A DNA stretch of 28,285 nucleotides. Source: Phycisphaerae bacterium (GTDB taxonomy: Bacteria; Chloroflexota; Anaerolineae; 4572-78; J111). Positions within the stretch are counted from its first letter, which is position 1. Each line of letters begins with the position of its first letter. The notes beneath the pieces were generated by a model. That model did not search any database and was not told where the DNA came from. It was given only the letters and a program-made list of their open reading frames with translations. Of this stretch, positions 15,000-23,752 are shown in pieces. The position numbers were made by a program, and so were the translations under genes. The stretch covers positions 1-28,285 of the forward strand of contig JANQQF010000178.1 of the NCBI GenBank assembly GCA_028285035.1, in the 5' to 3' direction.

Positions 15000-17900
15000 T
15001 TAATTTTGAGATTGCGCTTTTGCCCCCTCTAATTCGGATAATATTTCTGATTGAAATTCACCAGGGGCGTGTTTGGTCAGAGTTTCTAAAAGCTTGATTT
15101 GTTTAGGGATATCCTCTATCGTTTGGATTAGGGTTAAGGCCTTCCCTGTCACTTCTCGCTTCAAATCAAGTGGCAATTTTTCTACCATTTCGCAAAAAGC
15201 ATTGGTCTGTCTCAATTTATCTTTAATACTATTCGCACTCTCTAAAGCGGCGGCAAATGCTGTATTTTGTAGCGGGTCGGATAAATAGTTTGCAATCTCA
15301 CTTAAAACTTTAATTTGGAATGATTTGTTCTTCAGTTGTAAACCGATGTCTAACATTTGAGGGTACAAGTTTGATGATAGATATTTGGCTGTCTGTATCA
15401 AACCATCACTACGAGGACTTTCCTCTTCAATCTGTTGAATTATTTCTATTGCTCTGGTATGAAAGATTTCTGGTAAATATTCGATGATTTGGCCAATGAC
15501 GCGAGCTTGATCCCAGCCTGAAGGAAGGTTTTCGATCTCTGTTAGCGCTACATCAGTTTGCTCCATCTTTTGTTTATCCGGCAAATGCTCAAGTAATCTA
15601 CCTAGGTGTGGAATTCGGATTTTTGTATCTGAAAGCGCTAAGGTTTCACGCAAGGCAGCGTCTAAAACATCTTTGCGATTTTTGACAGGCAGATCTCCAG
15701 CCAATGTTCTTAATACCTCAACCCGTCTAATATCATCTTTTACCTGTTGGGCGACCTGAAAGGCGTGTGGTTTTAATTGATCTGGAAAATGTTCAGCCAA
15801 CCCGTTGAAAACACGGGCTTTATGCCAATCGCCCTCGGTAAGATTGGCTGCCGCAATTGCTTGCTCCAGGGCGGCGTTCTGTTGCTTTTTAGGCATCTGC
15901 TCGACAATACCTAAAATAACATCGACCAAGATAAACCCTTGTGGGTTAGGAGGTTCGGCCTCTAACAAGTTAATTGCTCCTAGAGCGACTTCTGTATAGT
16001 CACCCAATAACTCGCGCTTTAAATCAAGACATAGCCGTATATTTTCGATTTGCTGTACGATTTGCCGTGCTTCCGCCCATAGTTTCGCTCGATTCTGTTC
16101 AGGTACATACCAGCCTAAAGCCGCAATGATGCGGGCTCGCTGCCACGGTTTATCCGCTTTACGGGCCGCCGCCGCCGCCTCTTGAATGATTGCTCGGCCT
16201 TGGCTTTGTGGATGAACGAGGGCGACAACACTGAGGATACTGGCTAGGCCAACAGGATTTTTTATGTGCGGACCAACCGAGCGGAGAAGATTTAACAGCG
16301 TGCCTTTCAACATTAAATCGCGCCAAGACCATCCCAGCCCCTTCCAGGCATCTTCACGAATTTGCACACCTTTCTTGCCTTTTAATAGGGTATCGGCATC
16401 AGCTTTTAAGACATATAATAAATCAGAGATCAACACCCCTACTGTATTACCTCTTACCTTGCGATCTTTCATTTTCCAAGCTGTATCTAGGGCTTCACGC
16501 ATCAGTGGAATTTGAATATTCTGGGGTAAACGGCGAGCCATACCTCCCATCGTAATCGCTCGATCTTCGGGATCTGCAATTTGTCTTGCGGCTTTTGTCG
16601 CCTCAATCTGTTTTTCTGGAGGCAGATACTCAATCAAACGGCTCAGCGTATCCATACGATCAAGACGTTTTTCAATTTTGTGCGTTAAATCTAAAGCTTC
16701 CTGAAGTGTTTCTGATTTGAGTGGCTCTGGAAAATATCGAGCTAAACTACCCAATGTCTGTGCTCGTGAGCCAACATCATCCAACGCTCTGGCTAAGTCT
16801 AGCGTTTCCTGTTTAAGATTGTAGGGAAGGGATGTGGCTAACCAGTTGAGCTTGTTAGTTCGGTTGTTATCGGACTCAATCGTTAGGACGGTCGTTAAGG
16901 CTTCTTCGATGAGTTGAAGTTTTATTGGTTTATCAGGCACATATTTAACGAAACTAATCAACTCACTGGCTTTACGACTTGCCTCATCAATGTCTCGCGC
17001 TGCCTCTAAAGCGGCCCTAAATAGTCGCTCGGTTAAATCAGAGGGCAAACGTTTATCATCAGTATAACCAAGGAGAACTGTTGCTCTCGCCCATTTGTAT
17101 TCGTTAGGACCTTTTGAAGTAATTTTATGGGCAAGGGCTATGGCTTCATTGACTACAGTCTCCTGCAGTTGATACGCTAAAGTTTCTGGTATGGATTTTA
17201 TCAAATATTGTGGTGCCCAGATGCCCTGTTTTTCGTGTTCTGCATAGACACCTGACATATCTATGGCTAATTGAACAGCCTGCCCTAAAACAGGCTCGGT
17301 AAAATGTTCAGTGATGCGTAAGGCGGTCGAAATTTGATCTTGCTCACTTTCTAAACGTTTAACTGCATCCAGAATTTCGGGATGAAATTGTGGAGATGTT
17401 TTTTCTGATAATTCTTGCAACCACCATTTAGACCCCTCGGCGAGCGCTAATGCCTTTCTAAATATTGCCGAGGCTCTACGTTCTCTTTCGGCAATCACCC
17501 ATTGCTCTATTTCTGATATCTGTTGGGCCGACTGTTCCGGAATATCTGGTAGATTTTCCAAGGCAGTCTGAATCGCTTTCCGGACTGTCTTAGCTGTCTC
17601 AGGGGGGGGCTCAAGGTGCTTTAACAGAGCTATTACTTGACGATTCTGAAATGCTGTTAGGGCTGAGGCTGCTGCTGCTTGAACCTGATTGTTTTCATCG
17701 AGTAACGCTGATAAGACTGTCTCAAAGGTATTGGGGTTTTTAATGTTCCCCAATCCTGTAATCGCTGCTTCGCGAATAATCGCCTCTTGATCATAGCTGG
17801 CATCAAGCAACGTGTCCGTGGTTTCTGGTGTGGCAATTTGGCTTAACGCCCAAATAATGCCATATCGAAAATAAGGGAAGGGACTCTGCGCTTGAGCAAT

Positions 17901-19094
17901 TAGTGGCTCAACGGCTAATGGCCCGATATGGACCAGCGCTTGGGCAGCCTCGGCACGAACTTCAATGTCTACAGAAAATAAGGTTGAAATGAGGCCCTCA
18001 ATCACTTGGGGGGCTTTAAAATTTCTAATCTGTCGAATAATTTGTATTTGAACATCCGACTCACCATACCTCAACTTCTCTAGCAACGCAGCTAATTCGG
18101 CAGACTCTTTGCCATCTGGCGTGGGGAGGAGCGGGAGAATATCATCTATTCCCTCGTGACCATATTGGATGCTGATATTTAGTGGGGTATCTTGAGGAAG
18201 ATCCAGAGGGATTTCTGCGCTGATTCCCTGTAAATGTGACTCTAAGTGGGCCAATGCATCATCAAGGGATTTCATTTGTGGGGTTAAATCAGGAATAATG
18301 ATAACTTTGATTTCCCCACCAAATTGATCTCGTTCAGGAAGGTGTTGTATAACTTGAACAAAAGCACCGATAATTCGTTGTCTTAATAGGTCCAGATCAT
18401 CACCGCCAGCTAAGATATGAATACCTTCTAAGCCAGTATTATCATTTTGAACAATCAATATGCTGATGTATGGTTCAGAGTCATTTTGAATATTCGCCTC
18501 GGATGTAACATTACCTGTCTCTTCCATACCCTGAATCAGCCCAATAATTTTACCTTGCTCTAAAATGAAACTTAGTGGTGTAATGGGTGCGGATTGGCCT
18601 TGATGATATTGGGCCGCAATAAGTGCCGCGAATTGTTTGATTTTCGTGTCTGATTGATCTGCGTTGGTAGCCAGCAGTATCCCGCGATAGGGTATACCTA
18701 TAGCCAATCTCTTTGCCTTGAGTTGTTGGTGAGCCTGCTCCATAAACGCGGCATCAATAATTCGCTCTGCCGCTAAAAAGTCATTTGCACAGACAAGGAT
18801 TTGTAAACTGTCTCGATGATCTAAGGTGAGGGTTTCTGCCTCCCAGCTTGCAGGGCGAGCGCGGAGATTTCGTAGCGCGGCTTGCTCCATCAATTTGATT
18901 TGGGATAAAGATGTTTTTTGCTCTGGATTACTTTTTGCGATGAACTCAAAGGTGTAAGGACGATCATAGCCAAAAGCTAGCCAAGGCATACCAGGTAAAT
19001 CTTGTGATGGTATGAGCAATTGACAAATTGTCTTATCCGACCCGATCCAATCGGATGGCTTAAGTGCAGGCAATACTAATTCTGTGTCCGACAT
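15000..19094 (-). CDS. Giant HEAT and alpha-helical repeat protein
   Basis: This 1364-aa protein has no signal peptide or membrane segment, so it is probably cytoplasmic. Residues about 1-330 form a non-repetitive region of mixed character that I do not recognise. About 335-510 contain HEAT/PBS-lyase-like repeats (VEVRAEAAQALVHIGPLAVEPLI-like units, AAITGLGNIKNP). From about 560 to the end there are many degenerate helical pairs of about 38-45 residues with the pattern RAxTLxxLAxxLPxxLxxxxLxxALxxAxxIxD. Such arrays occur in large scaffold or signalling proteins of Chloroflexota and Cyanobacteria, often attached to NTPase or protease modules, but no Walker motif or catalytic signature is visible here. 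GGGAGA eight bases before the ATG supports the start. It is convergent with the two-gene membrane operon. A protein-protein interaction scaffold is the likely role. Confidence 0.8.
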   Translation of the reverse strand: MSDTELVLPALKPSDWIGSDKTICQLLIPSQDLPGMPWLAFGYDRPYTFEFIAKSNPEQKTSLSQIKLMEQAALRNLRARPASWEAETLTLDHRDSLQILVCANDFLAAERIIDAAFMEQAHQQLKAKRLAIGIPYRGILLATNADQSDTKIKQFAALIAAQYHQGQSAPITPLSFILEQGKIIGLIQGMEETGNVTSEANIQNDSEPYISILIVQNDNTGLEGIHILAGGDDLDLLRQRIIGAFVQVIQHLPERDQFGGEIKVIIIPDLTPQMKSLDDALAHLESHLQGISAEIPLDLPQDTPLNISIQYGHEGIDDILPLLPTPDGKESAELAALLEKLRYGESDVQIQIIRQIRNFKAPQVIEGLISTLFSVDIEVRAEAAQALVHIGPLAVEPLIAQAQSPFPYFRYGIIWALSQIATPETTDTLLDASYDQEAIIREAAITGLGNIKNPNTFETVLSALLDENNQVQAAAASALTAFQNRQVIALLKHLEPPPETAKTVRKAIQTALENLPDIPEQSAQQISEIEQWVIAERERRASAIFRKALALAEGSKWWLQELSEKTSPQFHPEILDAVKRLESEQDQISTALRITEHFTEPVLGQAVQLAIDMSGVYAEHEKQGIWAPQYLIKSIPETLAYQLQETVVNEAIALAHKITSKGPNEYKWARATVLLGYTDDKRLPSDLTERLFRAALEAARDIDEASRKASELISFVKYVPDKPIKLQLIEEALTTVLTIESDNNRTNKLNWLATSLPYNLKQETLDLARALDDVGSRAQTLGSLARYFPEPLKSETLQEALDLTHKIEKRLDRMDTLSRLIEYLPPEKQIEATKAARQIADPEDRAITMGGMARRLPQNIQIPLMREALDTAWKMKDRKVRGNTVGVLISDLLYVLKADADTLLKGKKGVQIREDAWKGLGWSWRDLMLKGTLLNLLRSVGPHIKNPVGLASILSVVALVHPQSQGRAIIQEAAAAARKADKPWQRARIIAALGWYVPEQNRAKLWAEARQIVQQIENIRLCLDLKRELLGDYTEVALGAINLLEAEPPNPQGFILVDVILGIVEQMPKKQQNAALEQAIAAANLTEGDWHKARVFNGLAEHFPDQLKPHAFQVAQQVKDDIRRVEVLRTLAGDLPVKNRKDVLDAALRETLALSDTKIRIPHLGRLLEHLPDKQKMEQTDVALTEIENLPSGWDQARVIGQIIEYLPEIFHTRAIEIIQQIEEESPRSDGLIQTAKYLSSNLYPQMLDIGLQLKNKSFQIKVLSEIANYLSDPLQNTAFAAALESANSIKDKLRQTNAFCEMVEKLPLDLKREVTGKALTLIQTIEDIPKQIKLLETLTKHAPGEFQSEILSELEGAKAQSQN

Positions 19095-19158
19095 AGTCTT
19101 CTCCCGTTTTGGCGAGCAAATTGAGATTTTGATAAATTCTTTCGTTTTAACAATTCCG

Positions 19159-19304
19159 ATTTTATCAGAAGATGTATGTTTTATGAATAGAAAAAACTGG
19201 AGAGTTTTACTCCAGTTTTAGACGAATTTCACCTCTTTTTGACCATATCATGACATGATTAGACCTAATTTTCTGTTAATCATGTCATGACGGCGGCTAT
19301 TTTT
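19159..19304. repeat. Palindrome-bearing intergenic element, copy 2
   Basis: This is the partner of 7634-7775, with the same ordered blocks. The palindrome arms TCATGACATGATTA (19248-19261) and TAATCATGTCATGA (19277-19290) are perfect over 14 bases, with a 15-base loop. A second small hairpin, ACTGGAG/CTCCAGT, lies about 50 bases to the left; copy 1 has no matching stem there. The element occupies most of the 347-base gap between the divergent HEAT-repeat and dehydrogenase genes. No other gene is visible in this gap. Confidence 0.55.
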
Positions 19305-19441
19305 CTTTGAGCCACATATTTCAAAATGTGGCAACGTGAATTTACATTACAATTTTTGCGACAGATGGGCCTGAGTTTTGATTTGCCATTTGTTACAAGA
19401 TGTCGGAAGATACGCACTCAGTGCTAAAGAGGAGTGGAACG

Positions 19442-20266
19442 TTGGGAAAAGTTATCTTAATCACCGGAGCAGCCTCAGGCATCGGATATGCCTCAGCTAA
19501 AATGTTGATTGAGGAAGGGCATATCGTTTACGGCGGTGATATTCAAGTTGGGGGAATGCGCTCGTTGGAGGAAATTGGCGCTACGCCGCTGCTGATGGAT
19601 GTGACAGATGAAGTGTCAGTTAAGGCTGGAGTTGCGCGTATCATCGAAGAGCAGGGGCGGCTTGATGTGCTGTTTGCCAATGCGGGCTATATGCTCTTGG
19701 GGATGTTTGAGTGTGTCGAGATTGAGGATGCGCAAACTCAATTTGAGGTGAATGTTTTTGGGGTGGCGCGTACGGTTAAAGCGGTTTTGCCTCAGATGCG
19801 AGAGCAAGCCAGCGGAACCATTATTATTGCGTCCTCTGTAGTCGGTAAGGTGCCTGTGCCAGGAATGGGCTGGTATCCCGCCTCAAAACATGCGGTGGAA
19901 GCGTTAGCGGATGCGTTACGGATGGAGGTCAAGCGATTTGGGATCAATGTGGTTCTCATTGAGCCTGGCTTTGTTAACACCAAGCTGCTTGGCGCAAGCT
20001 TCCCCACGCTTGATAAAGCCGAGCAGTCAAGTGTAGCCAATGTTTATCAGACGGATCATAAAAATTTTCGAGCCAACCTTACCAAAGGTTTTGAGACGAG
20101 TTCCACCGTTGAAACAATTACTCGGGTGGTGTCTAAAGCTGTCAAGGCTACGAAGCCCAAAAGACGATATCGACCAAATTTTGAGGCAAGGGTAGGCATT
20201 TTTTTGAAGGAGAAGATAGGCGATGGGCTGTTGGATATCATTTCGACGAGAATGTGGTTGAAGTGA
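19442..20266 (+). CDS. Short-chain dehydrogenase/reductase (SDR)
   Basis: This is a classical SDR of 274 aa. Counting from the TTG at 19442, the cofactor motif TGAASGIG is residues 8-15, D33 at the end of strand 2 (YGGD) suggests NAD(H) preference, and MDVTD, NAG (80-82), N104, a serine in IASS (131-132) and YPASK (Y145, K149) complete the active site. I prefer the TTG start because AAAGAGGAG lies seven bases upstream and the protein then begins directly at the Rossmann strand (MGKVILITG). The in-frame ATG at 19400 has no ribosome-binding site. PGFVNT and the C-terminal KRRYRP region resemble SDRs acting on lipophilic alcohols or retinol-like substrates, but the substrate is not known. It is transcribed alone, and a bidirectional terminator follows. 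Confidence 0.88.
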   Translation: MGKVILITGAASGIGYASAKMLIEEGHIVYGGDIQVGGMRSLEEIGATPLLMDVTDEVSVKAGVARIIEEQGRLDVLFANAGYMLLGMFECVEIEDAQTQFEVNVFGVARTVKAVLPQMREQASGTIIIASSVVGKVPVPGMGWYPASKHAVEALADALRMEVKRFGINVVLIEPGFVNTKLLGASFPTLDKAEQSSVANVYQTDHKNFRANLTKGFETSSTVETITRVVSKAVKATKPKRRYRPNFEARVGIFLKEKIGDGLLDIISTRMWLK

Positions 20267-20284
20267 GTCTGGAAGACATTTTGA

Positions 20285-20329
20285 GAAACAAAAAGGATGT
20301 TTTTAGGGTAAGGCATCCTTTTTTGTTTC
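20285..20329. terminator. Bidirectional rho-independent terminator
   Basis: Arms GAAACAAAAAGGATG (20285-20299) and CATCCTTTTTTGTTTC (20314-20329) give a GGATG/CATCC core flanked by an A-run and a T-run. It can therefore end transcription from both the dehydrogenase (+) and the convergent lipoprotein gene (-). Confidence 0.8.
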
Positions 20330-20347
20330 TATTTGGTATCAATTTAG

Positions 20348-21088
20348 TTATGGTTGAGCAATCGTGACCCGGCACAAGACCGTATTGTTTGTCTCCAAGT
20401 CAGGCCCCCAGACAAATTGAGCGTTGGAGGCCCAGCTAATGCGATCATAGCCATCCTTGGGGCCGACCGCACTTGAATTGTGAACGGAAGCGCTAGCCCA
20501 GCCGCTATCATCAAAGTCGGCACTTTTCCAGTCCGCTGGCTCGTCTAAGCTCTCGAAGCTACACGCGCCTTCACCTGCGACAGGACTGGATACATCCTCA
20601 CAGGATTTATCCAGCGGAGCATTGTGGATGACCATACATTTCCAACTGCTATCAGAAACAGCAACAACCTGGTTTGAGCTGGTATCGGTTAATTGCATAA
20701 TGAAGCCACCATCGCCCATTTGCTGGTTGCCTGCACCGATATATTCTAGGCCGGTGTCATTTTCCTTGAAGTCTTTTAAGATGAAATTGAGGTGCAAGGG
20801 ATAATCCGCGTTGAAGGTCACAGTTTCGGCGTTGAAGGATCGTTCAGTTGTGATAGATACCGAGTCCTCAACAATTAACTCCTCGCCCAAGTAGGCCGCA
20901 AACCAGTTGTCAGCCCAGCCATCTAGCTGGAAGCTGACGGTTCCCTCGGTGCTCGCACTCGAGGTGTTGACATCACTTGAGCCACCGCCACCACCTGGGG
21001 GCGGCGCGCCTGCTCCACCGCATCCAACAACCAAGCTCAGAATAATACTCCAAAATAAAAGTTGTTTCACTAATAAAAGTTGGTTCAT
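20348..21088 (-). CDS. Secreted lipoprotein, function unknown
   Basis: In this 246-aa protein the N-terminus has a hydrophobic stretch ending in LVVGC, a lipobox with Cys23 as the lipidated residue. A low-complexity linker follows (GAPPPGGGGGSSDVNTSSAS). The mature part is acidic and rich in Trp, Asn and Asp: DGWADNWFAAYLGEELIVED, then PLHLNFILKDFKEND, IGAGNQQMGDGGF, and EPADWKSADFDDSGWASASV. The last phrase is typical of beta-sandwich, galactose-binding-like modules. Cysteines at WKC, KSCED, GACSF and VLCRV could form disulfides. AGGAG precedes the ATG. It is monocistronic by context, converging on the SDR gene. A surface carbohydrate- or ligand-binding role is possible, but no family could be named. 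Confidence 0.75.
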   Translation of the reverse strand: MNQLLLVKQLLFWSIILSLVVGCGGAGAPPPGGGGGSSDVNTSSASTEGTVSFQLDGWADNWFAAYLGEELIVEDSVSITTERSFNAETVTFNADYPLHLNFILKDFKENDTGLEYIGAGNQQMGDGGFIMQLTDTSSNQVVAVSDSSWKCMVIHNAPLDKSCEDVSSPVAGEGACSFESLDEPADWKSADFDDSGWASASVHNSSAVGPKDGYDRISWASNAQFVWGPDLETNNTVLCRVTIAQP

Positions 21089-21257
21089 TACAATTCTCCT
21101 GTTTTTCCAAATGGTTTTATATCTGGTTCATTTTGAAACTACGCCCCCCATCATAACAAAAATTCTTTGCTTCGTCTGTCCTAAAATTTGAGCAATTTTT
21201 GAGGCATGTTGTCATGAAATTGGGGCAATCAATTCATCATAGCACACGCTTATTAGT

Positions 21258-21287
21258 TTGTCATCGTTGAATAGTCTGGGTTATAAA
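21258..21287 (+). promoter_or_regulatory. Sigma-70-like promoter of the GNAT gene
   Basis: TTGTCA (21258-21263) and TATAAA (21282-21287) are separated by 18 bases, each matching the consensus at five of six positions. They lie about 44 bases before the acetyltransferase ATG. Confidence 0.5.
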
Positions 21288-21330
21288 AGTGAGGTAAAAT
21301 TCGGCCAACTTTATTTCGAGACTGGAGCTT

Positions 21331-21798
21331 ATGAACTACACAATACGTGATGCAACCCCGGATGAAATTGAAAAAATAATCCCTCTCTTGCCCCGCTTGG
21401 CTGATTTTGAAGTGCCAAATGGTAGAGATCCCAGATTTTTGTGGGAGGGCGATGCCGATTTATTGCGGCAATGGGCGCAGGGCACCGCACCCAATTGTTT
21501 GGTCAAAGTTGCGGTGAGTGATAATGATGACGCACTCGGTACGGCCATAACGACAATGCGCGAAGAACTGCTGAATCACGAGCCGAGTGCTCATTTAGAG
21601 GTGCTCGTGGTTGATCCCCAAGCCGACGGTCAGGGCATCGGCAAAGCCCTGCTCCGTGAGACAGAGTTAGCTGTTCGTAAACGGGGTGCCCAAAGTCTTT
21701 CTTTGCACGTTTTTGCAAATAATAAGCGTGCTCGCCATGTGTATGAAAAAATGGGATTTAATGGAGAGTTGATCCGCTATATCAAAATGTTTGAGTAA
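21331..21798 (+). CDS. GNAT-family N-acetyltransferase
   Basis: This 155-aa single-domain protein is of typical GNAT length. It transfers an acetyl group from acetyl-CoA to an amine that cannot be named here. Motif A is clear: LEVLVVDPQADGQGIGKALL, with the acetyl-CoA pyrophosphate loop QGIGKA at 101-106. Motif B follows with LSLHVFANNKRARHVYEKMGF (about 123-143), including the conserved N-x-x-A-x-x-x-Y-x-K-x-G-F ending. GGAG a few bases before the ATG supports the start, and a good promoter lies upstream. It is alone in its transcription unit as far as can be seen. A 12-base inverted repeat sits just after its stop. Confidence 0.9.
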   Translation: MNYTIRDATPDEIEKIIPLLPRLADFEVPNGRDPRFLWEGDADLLRQWAQGTAPNCLVKVAVSDNDDALGTAITTMREELLNHEPSAHLEVLVVDPQADGQGIGKALLRETELAVRKRGAQSLSLHVFANNKRARHVYEKMGFNGELIRYIKMFE

Positions 21799-21826
21799 GT
21801 GATTATCTGTATTTCAGGAAAAAAGA

Positions 21827-21917
21827 CCGCAGAGGCTTCTGAATCGACACCAGTAAGACTTAATCTTGTTGATATTACCCACGGTTAATACTTAAATCAA
21901 GGGCAAAGCCTCTGCGG
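21827..21917. repeat. Long-loop inverted repeat between the GNAT and MetE-like genes
   Basis: Perfect 12-base arms, CCGCAGAGGCTT (21827-21838) and AAGCCTCTGCGG (21906-21917), enclose 67 bases that contain short secondary pairings. The element fills most of the 152-base gap and ends about 33 bases before the methyltransferase ATG. It lacks a T-run. It may be a dispersed repeat or a leader structure. Confidence 0.5.
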
Positions 21918-21950
21918 CCTAGCCAACTTAATACTTTTTAGGGGACCAAA

Positions 21951-23042
21951 ATGAAATCATTTTTTCGAGTTGATCACGTCGGTAGTCTACTTCGTCCAAC
22001 CGCATTGAAGCAAGCCCGGCTGGCTTATGACGCTGGGAATTTAGAACAGACTGAGCTGGAAATAATCGAAAATCAGGCCATCGATACTGCCATCGCGATG
22101 CAAGAGTCTTTGGGCTTACCGTCGATTACGGATGGAGAGTTTCGTCGAGCTATCTACTTCGGTCACTTCACCGAGAACGTGTCTGGGTATACGATGATGG
22201 AGTCGAACATTTCCTTTGACGAGGATGATAAACAGATCAAATATCTGTCACCAGCAGTTACTGGAAAATTGCAGTGGGTCAAGGGCATTGCTACTGACGA
22301 GTTGGCTTATGTTCGTCAAAGAACCAGCCGTACTCCGAAAATCACCCTGCCCAGCCCCACGGACCAGCATATGTTTCGATATCGAGAGGACGTATCAAAA
22401 CAGGTCTACCCCGATCTTGATGAATTTTTCGCGGATGTGGCGCAAGTGTATCAACAGGAACTGGCTGCTTTGGCTCAAGTGGGAGCTACCTATGTCCAAC
22501 TTGATGATACCACGTTTACCCTGTTTTGTGATGAGAAGTGGCGGCAGCGGGTGGTTGAGCGGGGATATGATCCGCAAATATTGGTTACGAAGTATGTTCA
22601 ATTGGTTAATGACTGTATCAAAAATGTACCGGATGAGATGACGATTGCAATGCATATGTGTCGAGGCAATAACCAAGGTGAGTGGTTGTTTAGTGGTGGT
22701 TACGATGCCGTGGCCGAAATCGTGTTTAGCCAAATTGATGTGGATAGCCTTTTTTTGGAATACGATAGCGAGCGAGCGGGGAGTTTTGCCCCGCTACGCT
22801 TCATTCCCCACGGTAAATTTGTGGTGTTGGGTTTGGTCACCTCTAAATCCCCACAGCTGGAGACCGAAGACGAATTGGTGCGTCGAATTGAGGAAGCGGC
22901 TGCGTATTTCCCGCTAGAACGAATGGGGATAAGTCCCCAGTGTGGCTTTGCCAGTACCCTGCCAGGAAATCCGTTGACGGAGGCCGATCAGCAACAAAAG
23001 TTGGCTTTGATTGTACATACGGCAGAGCAGGTTTGGGGTTGA
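21951..23042 (+). CDS. Cobalamin-independent methionine synthase C-terminal domain-like methyltransferase
   Basis: This 363-aa single TIM barrel of the MetE-C family (YxjG/YxjH type) lacks the N-terminal half of full MetE. The zinc site is complete: H235 and C237 in MHMCRGN, E270 in FLEYD, and C331 in SPQCGFAST. The start FFRVDHVGSLLRP and ITDGEFRR are hallmark motifs. The family transfers a methyl or alkyl group to a thiol. Stand-alone members may use methylcobalamin, S-methyl compounds or other donors rather than methyl-folate polyglutamate, and related proteins cleave epoxyalkanes with coenzyme M, so the exact substrate is open. AGGGGA lies before the ATG. It appears monocistronic. No proven riboswitch precedes it, only the 12-base inverted repeat. 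Confidence 0.85.
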   Translation: MKSFFRVDHVGSLLRPTALKQARLAYDAGNLEQTELEIIENQAIDTAIAMQESLGLPSITDGEFRRAIYFGHFTENVSGYTMMESNISFDEDDKQIKYLSPAVTGKLQWVKGIATDELAYVRQRTSRTPKITLPSPTDQHMFRYREDVSKQVYPDLDEFFADVAQVYQQELAALAQVGATYVQLDDTTFTLFCDEKWRQRVVERGYDPQILVTKYVQLVNDCIKNVPDEMTIAMHMCRGNNQGEWLFSGGYDAVAEIVFSQIDVDSLFLEYDSERAGSFAPLRFIPHGKFVVLGLVTSKSPQLETEDELVRRIEEAAAYFPLERMGISPQCGFASTLPGNPLTEADQQQKLALIVHTAEQVWG

Positions 23043-23067
23043 CTTGAGAAAAATTGAATATAAAAAA

Positions 23068-23094
23068 CAGGACCCTTCTTCAAGAAGGGCCCTG
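23068..23094 (-). terminator. Rho-independent terminator oriented on the minus strand
   Basis: A GC-rich hairpin, CAGG-A-CCCTTCTT paired with AAGAAGGG-C-CCTG, has a six-A run on its left (23062-23067). Read on the minus strand it is a stem followed by TTTTTT. On the plus strand no T-run follows. It therefore serves a minus-strand transcript coming from the gene-free region to the right. Confidence 0.6.
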
Positions 23095-23752
23095 TGAATA
23101 GATGATGGGTCAAATGGTGTTACTTTTTGTAACAAAACTTAATTAGATTAATTTTGATAGACCTCAAGCGCTAACAGGTTTCTTGTGCGTAATAGTTGAG
23201 CTGGGGAGTATTCTATTCTCCTCATATGCTCCTAAAACCCACTGAAACAGAGTTCTGAACTTTACAGAGTGAGCTTAAATATCTCGTTTAGACCAGAAAC
23301 CGTATAACCTATTCAACGAGATCTTATTGTGGCCAATCTTCTGACCAAAGATCAACTGTTAAATAAATTTGTTGGGGTTACTAATCATTTGAGTTAATTT
23401 AATAACTCATCTCTTAATTCTACCAAAATTTTTATTAAGTTTTTAATACACTGAGAAGTTTCTAATTTTTAGAAGATGATATTCAACTAACAGCCTACTC
23501 AATAGAAGAATGATTACTCCTAAAAATTTCTACTTCTGTAACGAAACACACGTCATTGTGGCCGCGTCATCTGATTAAGAGTATAGCAGAATGTCAGGAT
23601 GATAGCACTAGCCATATAGCCGGTTTGCAGACCTATTCAAGTGGCTAGTTAGTGGATAGGGTGATCTCAACCGAATGAGTGAATAACCATTTTTACATTA
23701 TTTAATGGATTTGCCCAAAATTATTGTATTGATGTTTAGGAGATGATAGATT
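23095..23752. other. Gene-free stretch with twin hairpins
   Basis: No credible coding frame was found in this AT-rich stretch. It contains two hairpins of similar plan: ATCTCGTT (23281-23288)/AACGAGAT (23315-23322), and ACTAGCCA (23607-23614)/TGGCTAGT (23642-23649). Their loops of 26 and 27 bases both contain ACCTATTC towards the 3' side. A third hairpin, TGAGTTA (23390-23396)/TAACTCA (23403-23409), lies between. AGGAG at 23738-23742 serves the MOSC gene. A non-coding RNA locus is possible. Confidence 0.35.

Noticed and set aside
21799..21950. S-adenosylmethionine or cobalamin riboswitch upstream of the MetE-like gene
   Set aside because: Only a simple two-arm pairing is visible; the conserved cores of those riboswitches were not seen by eye.
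23281..23322. Integron attC-like site (ATTCAAC beside a hairpin)
   Set aside because: The core-site order is reversed, the partner GTTTAGA does not fit GTTRRRY, and there is no integrase or cassette nearby.
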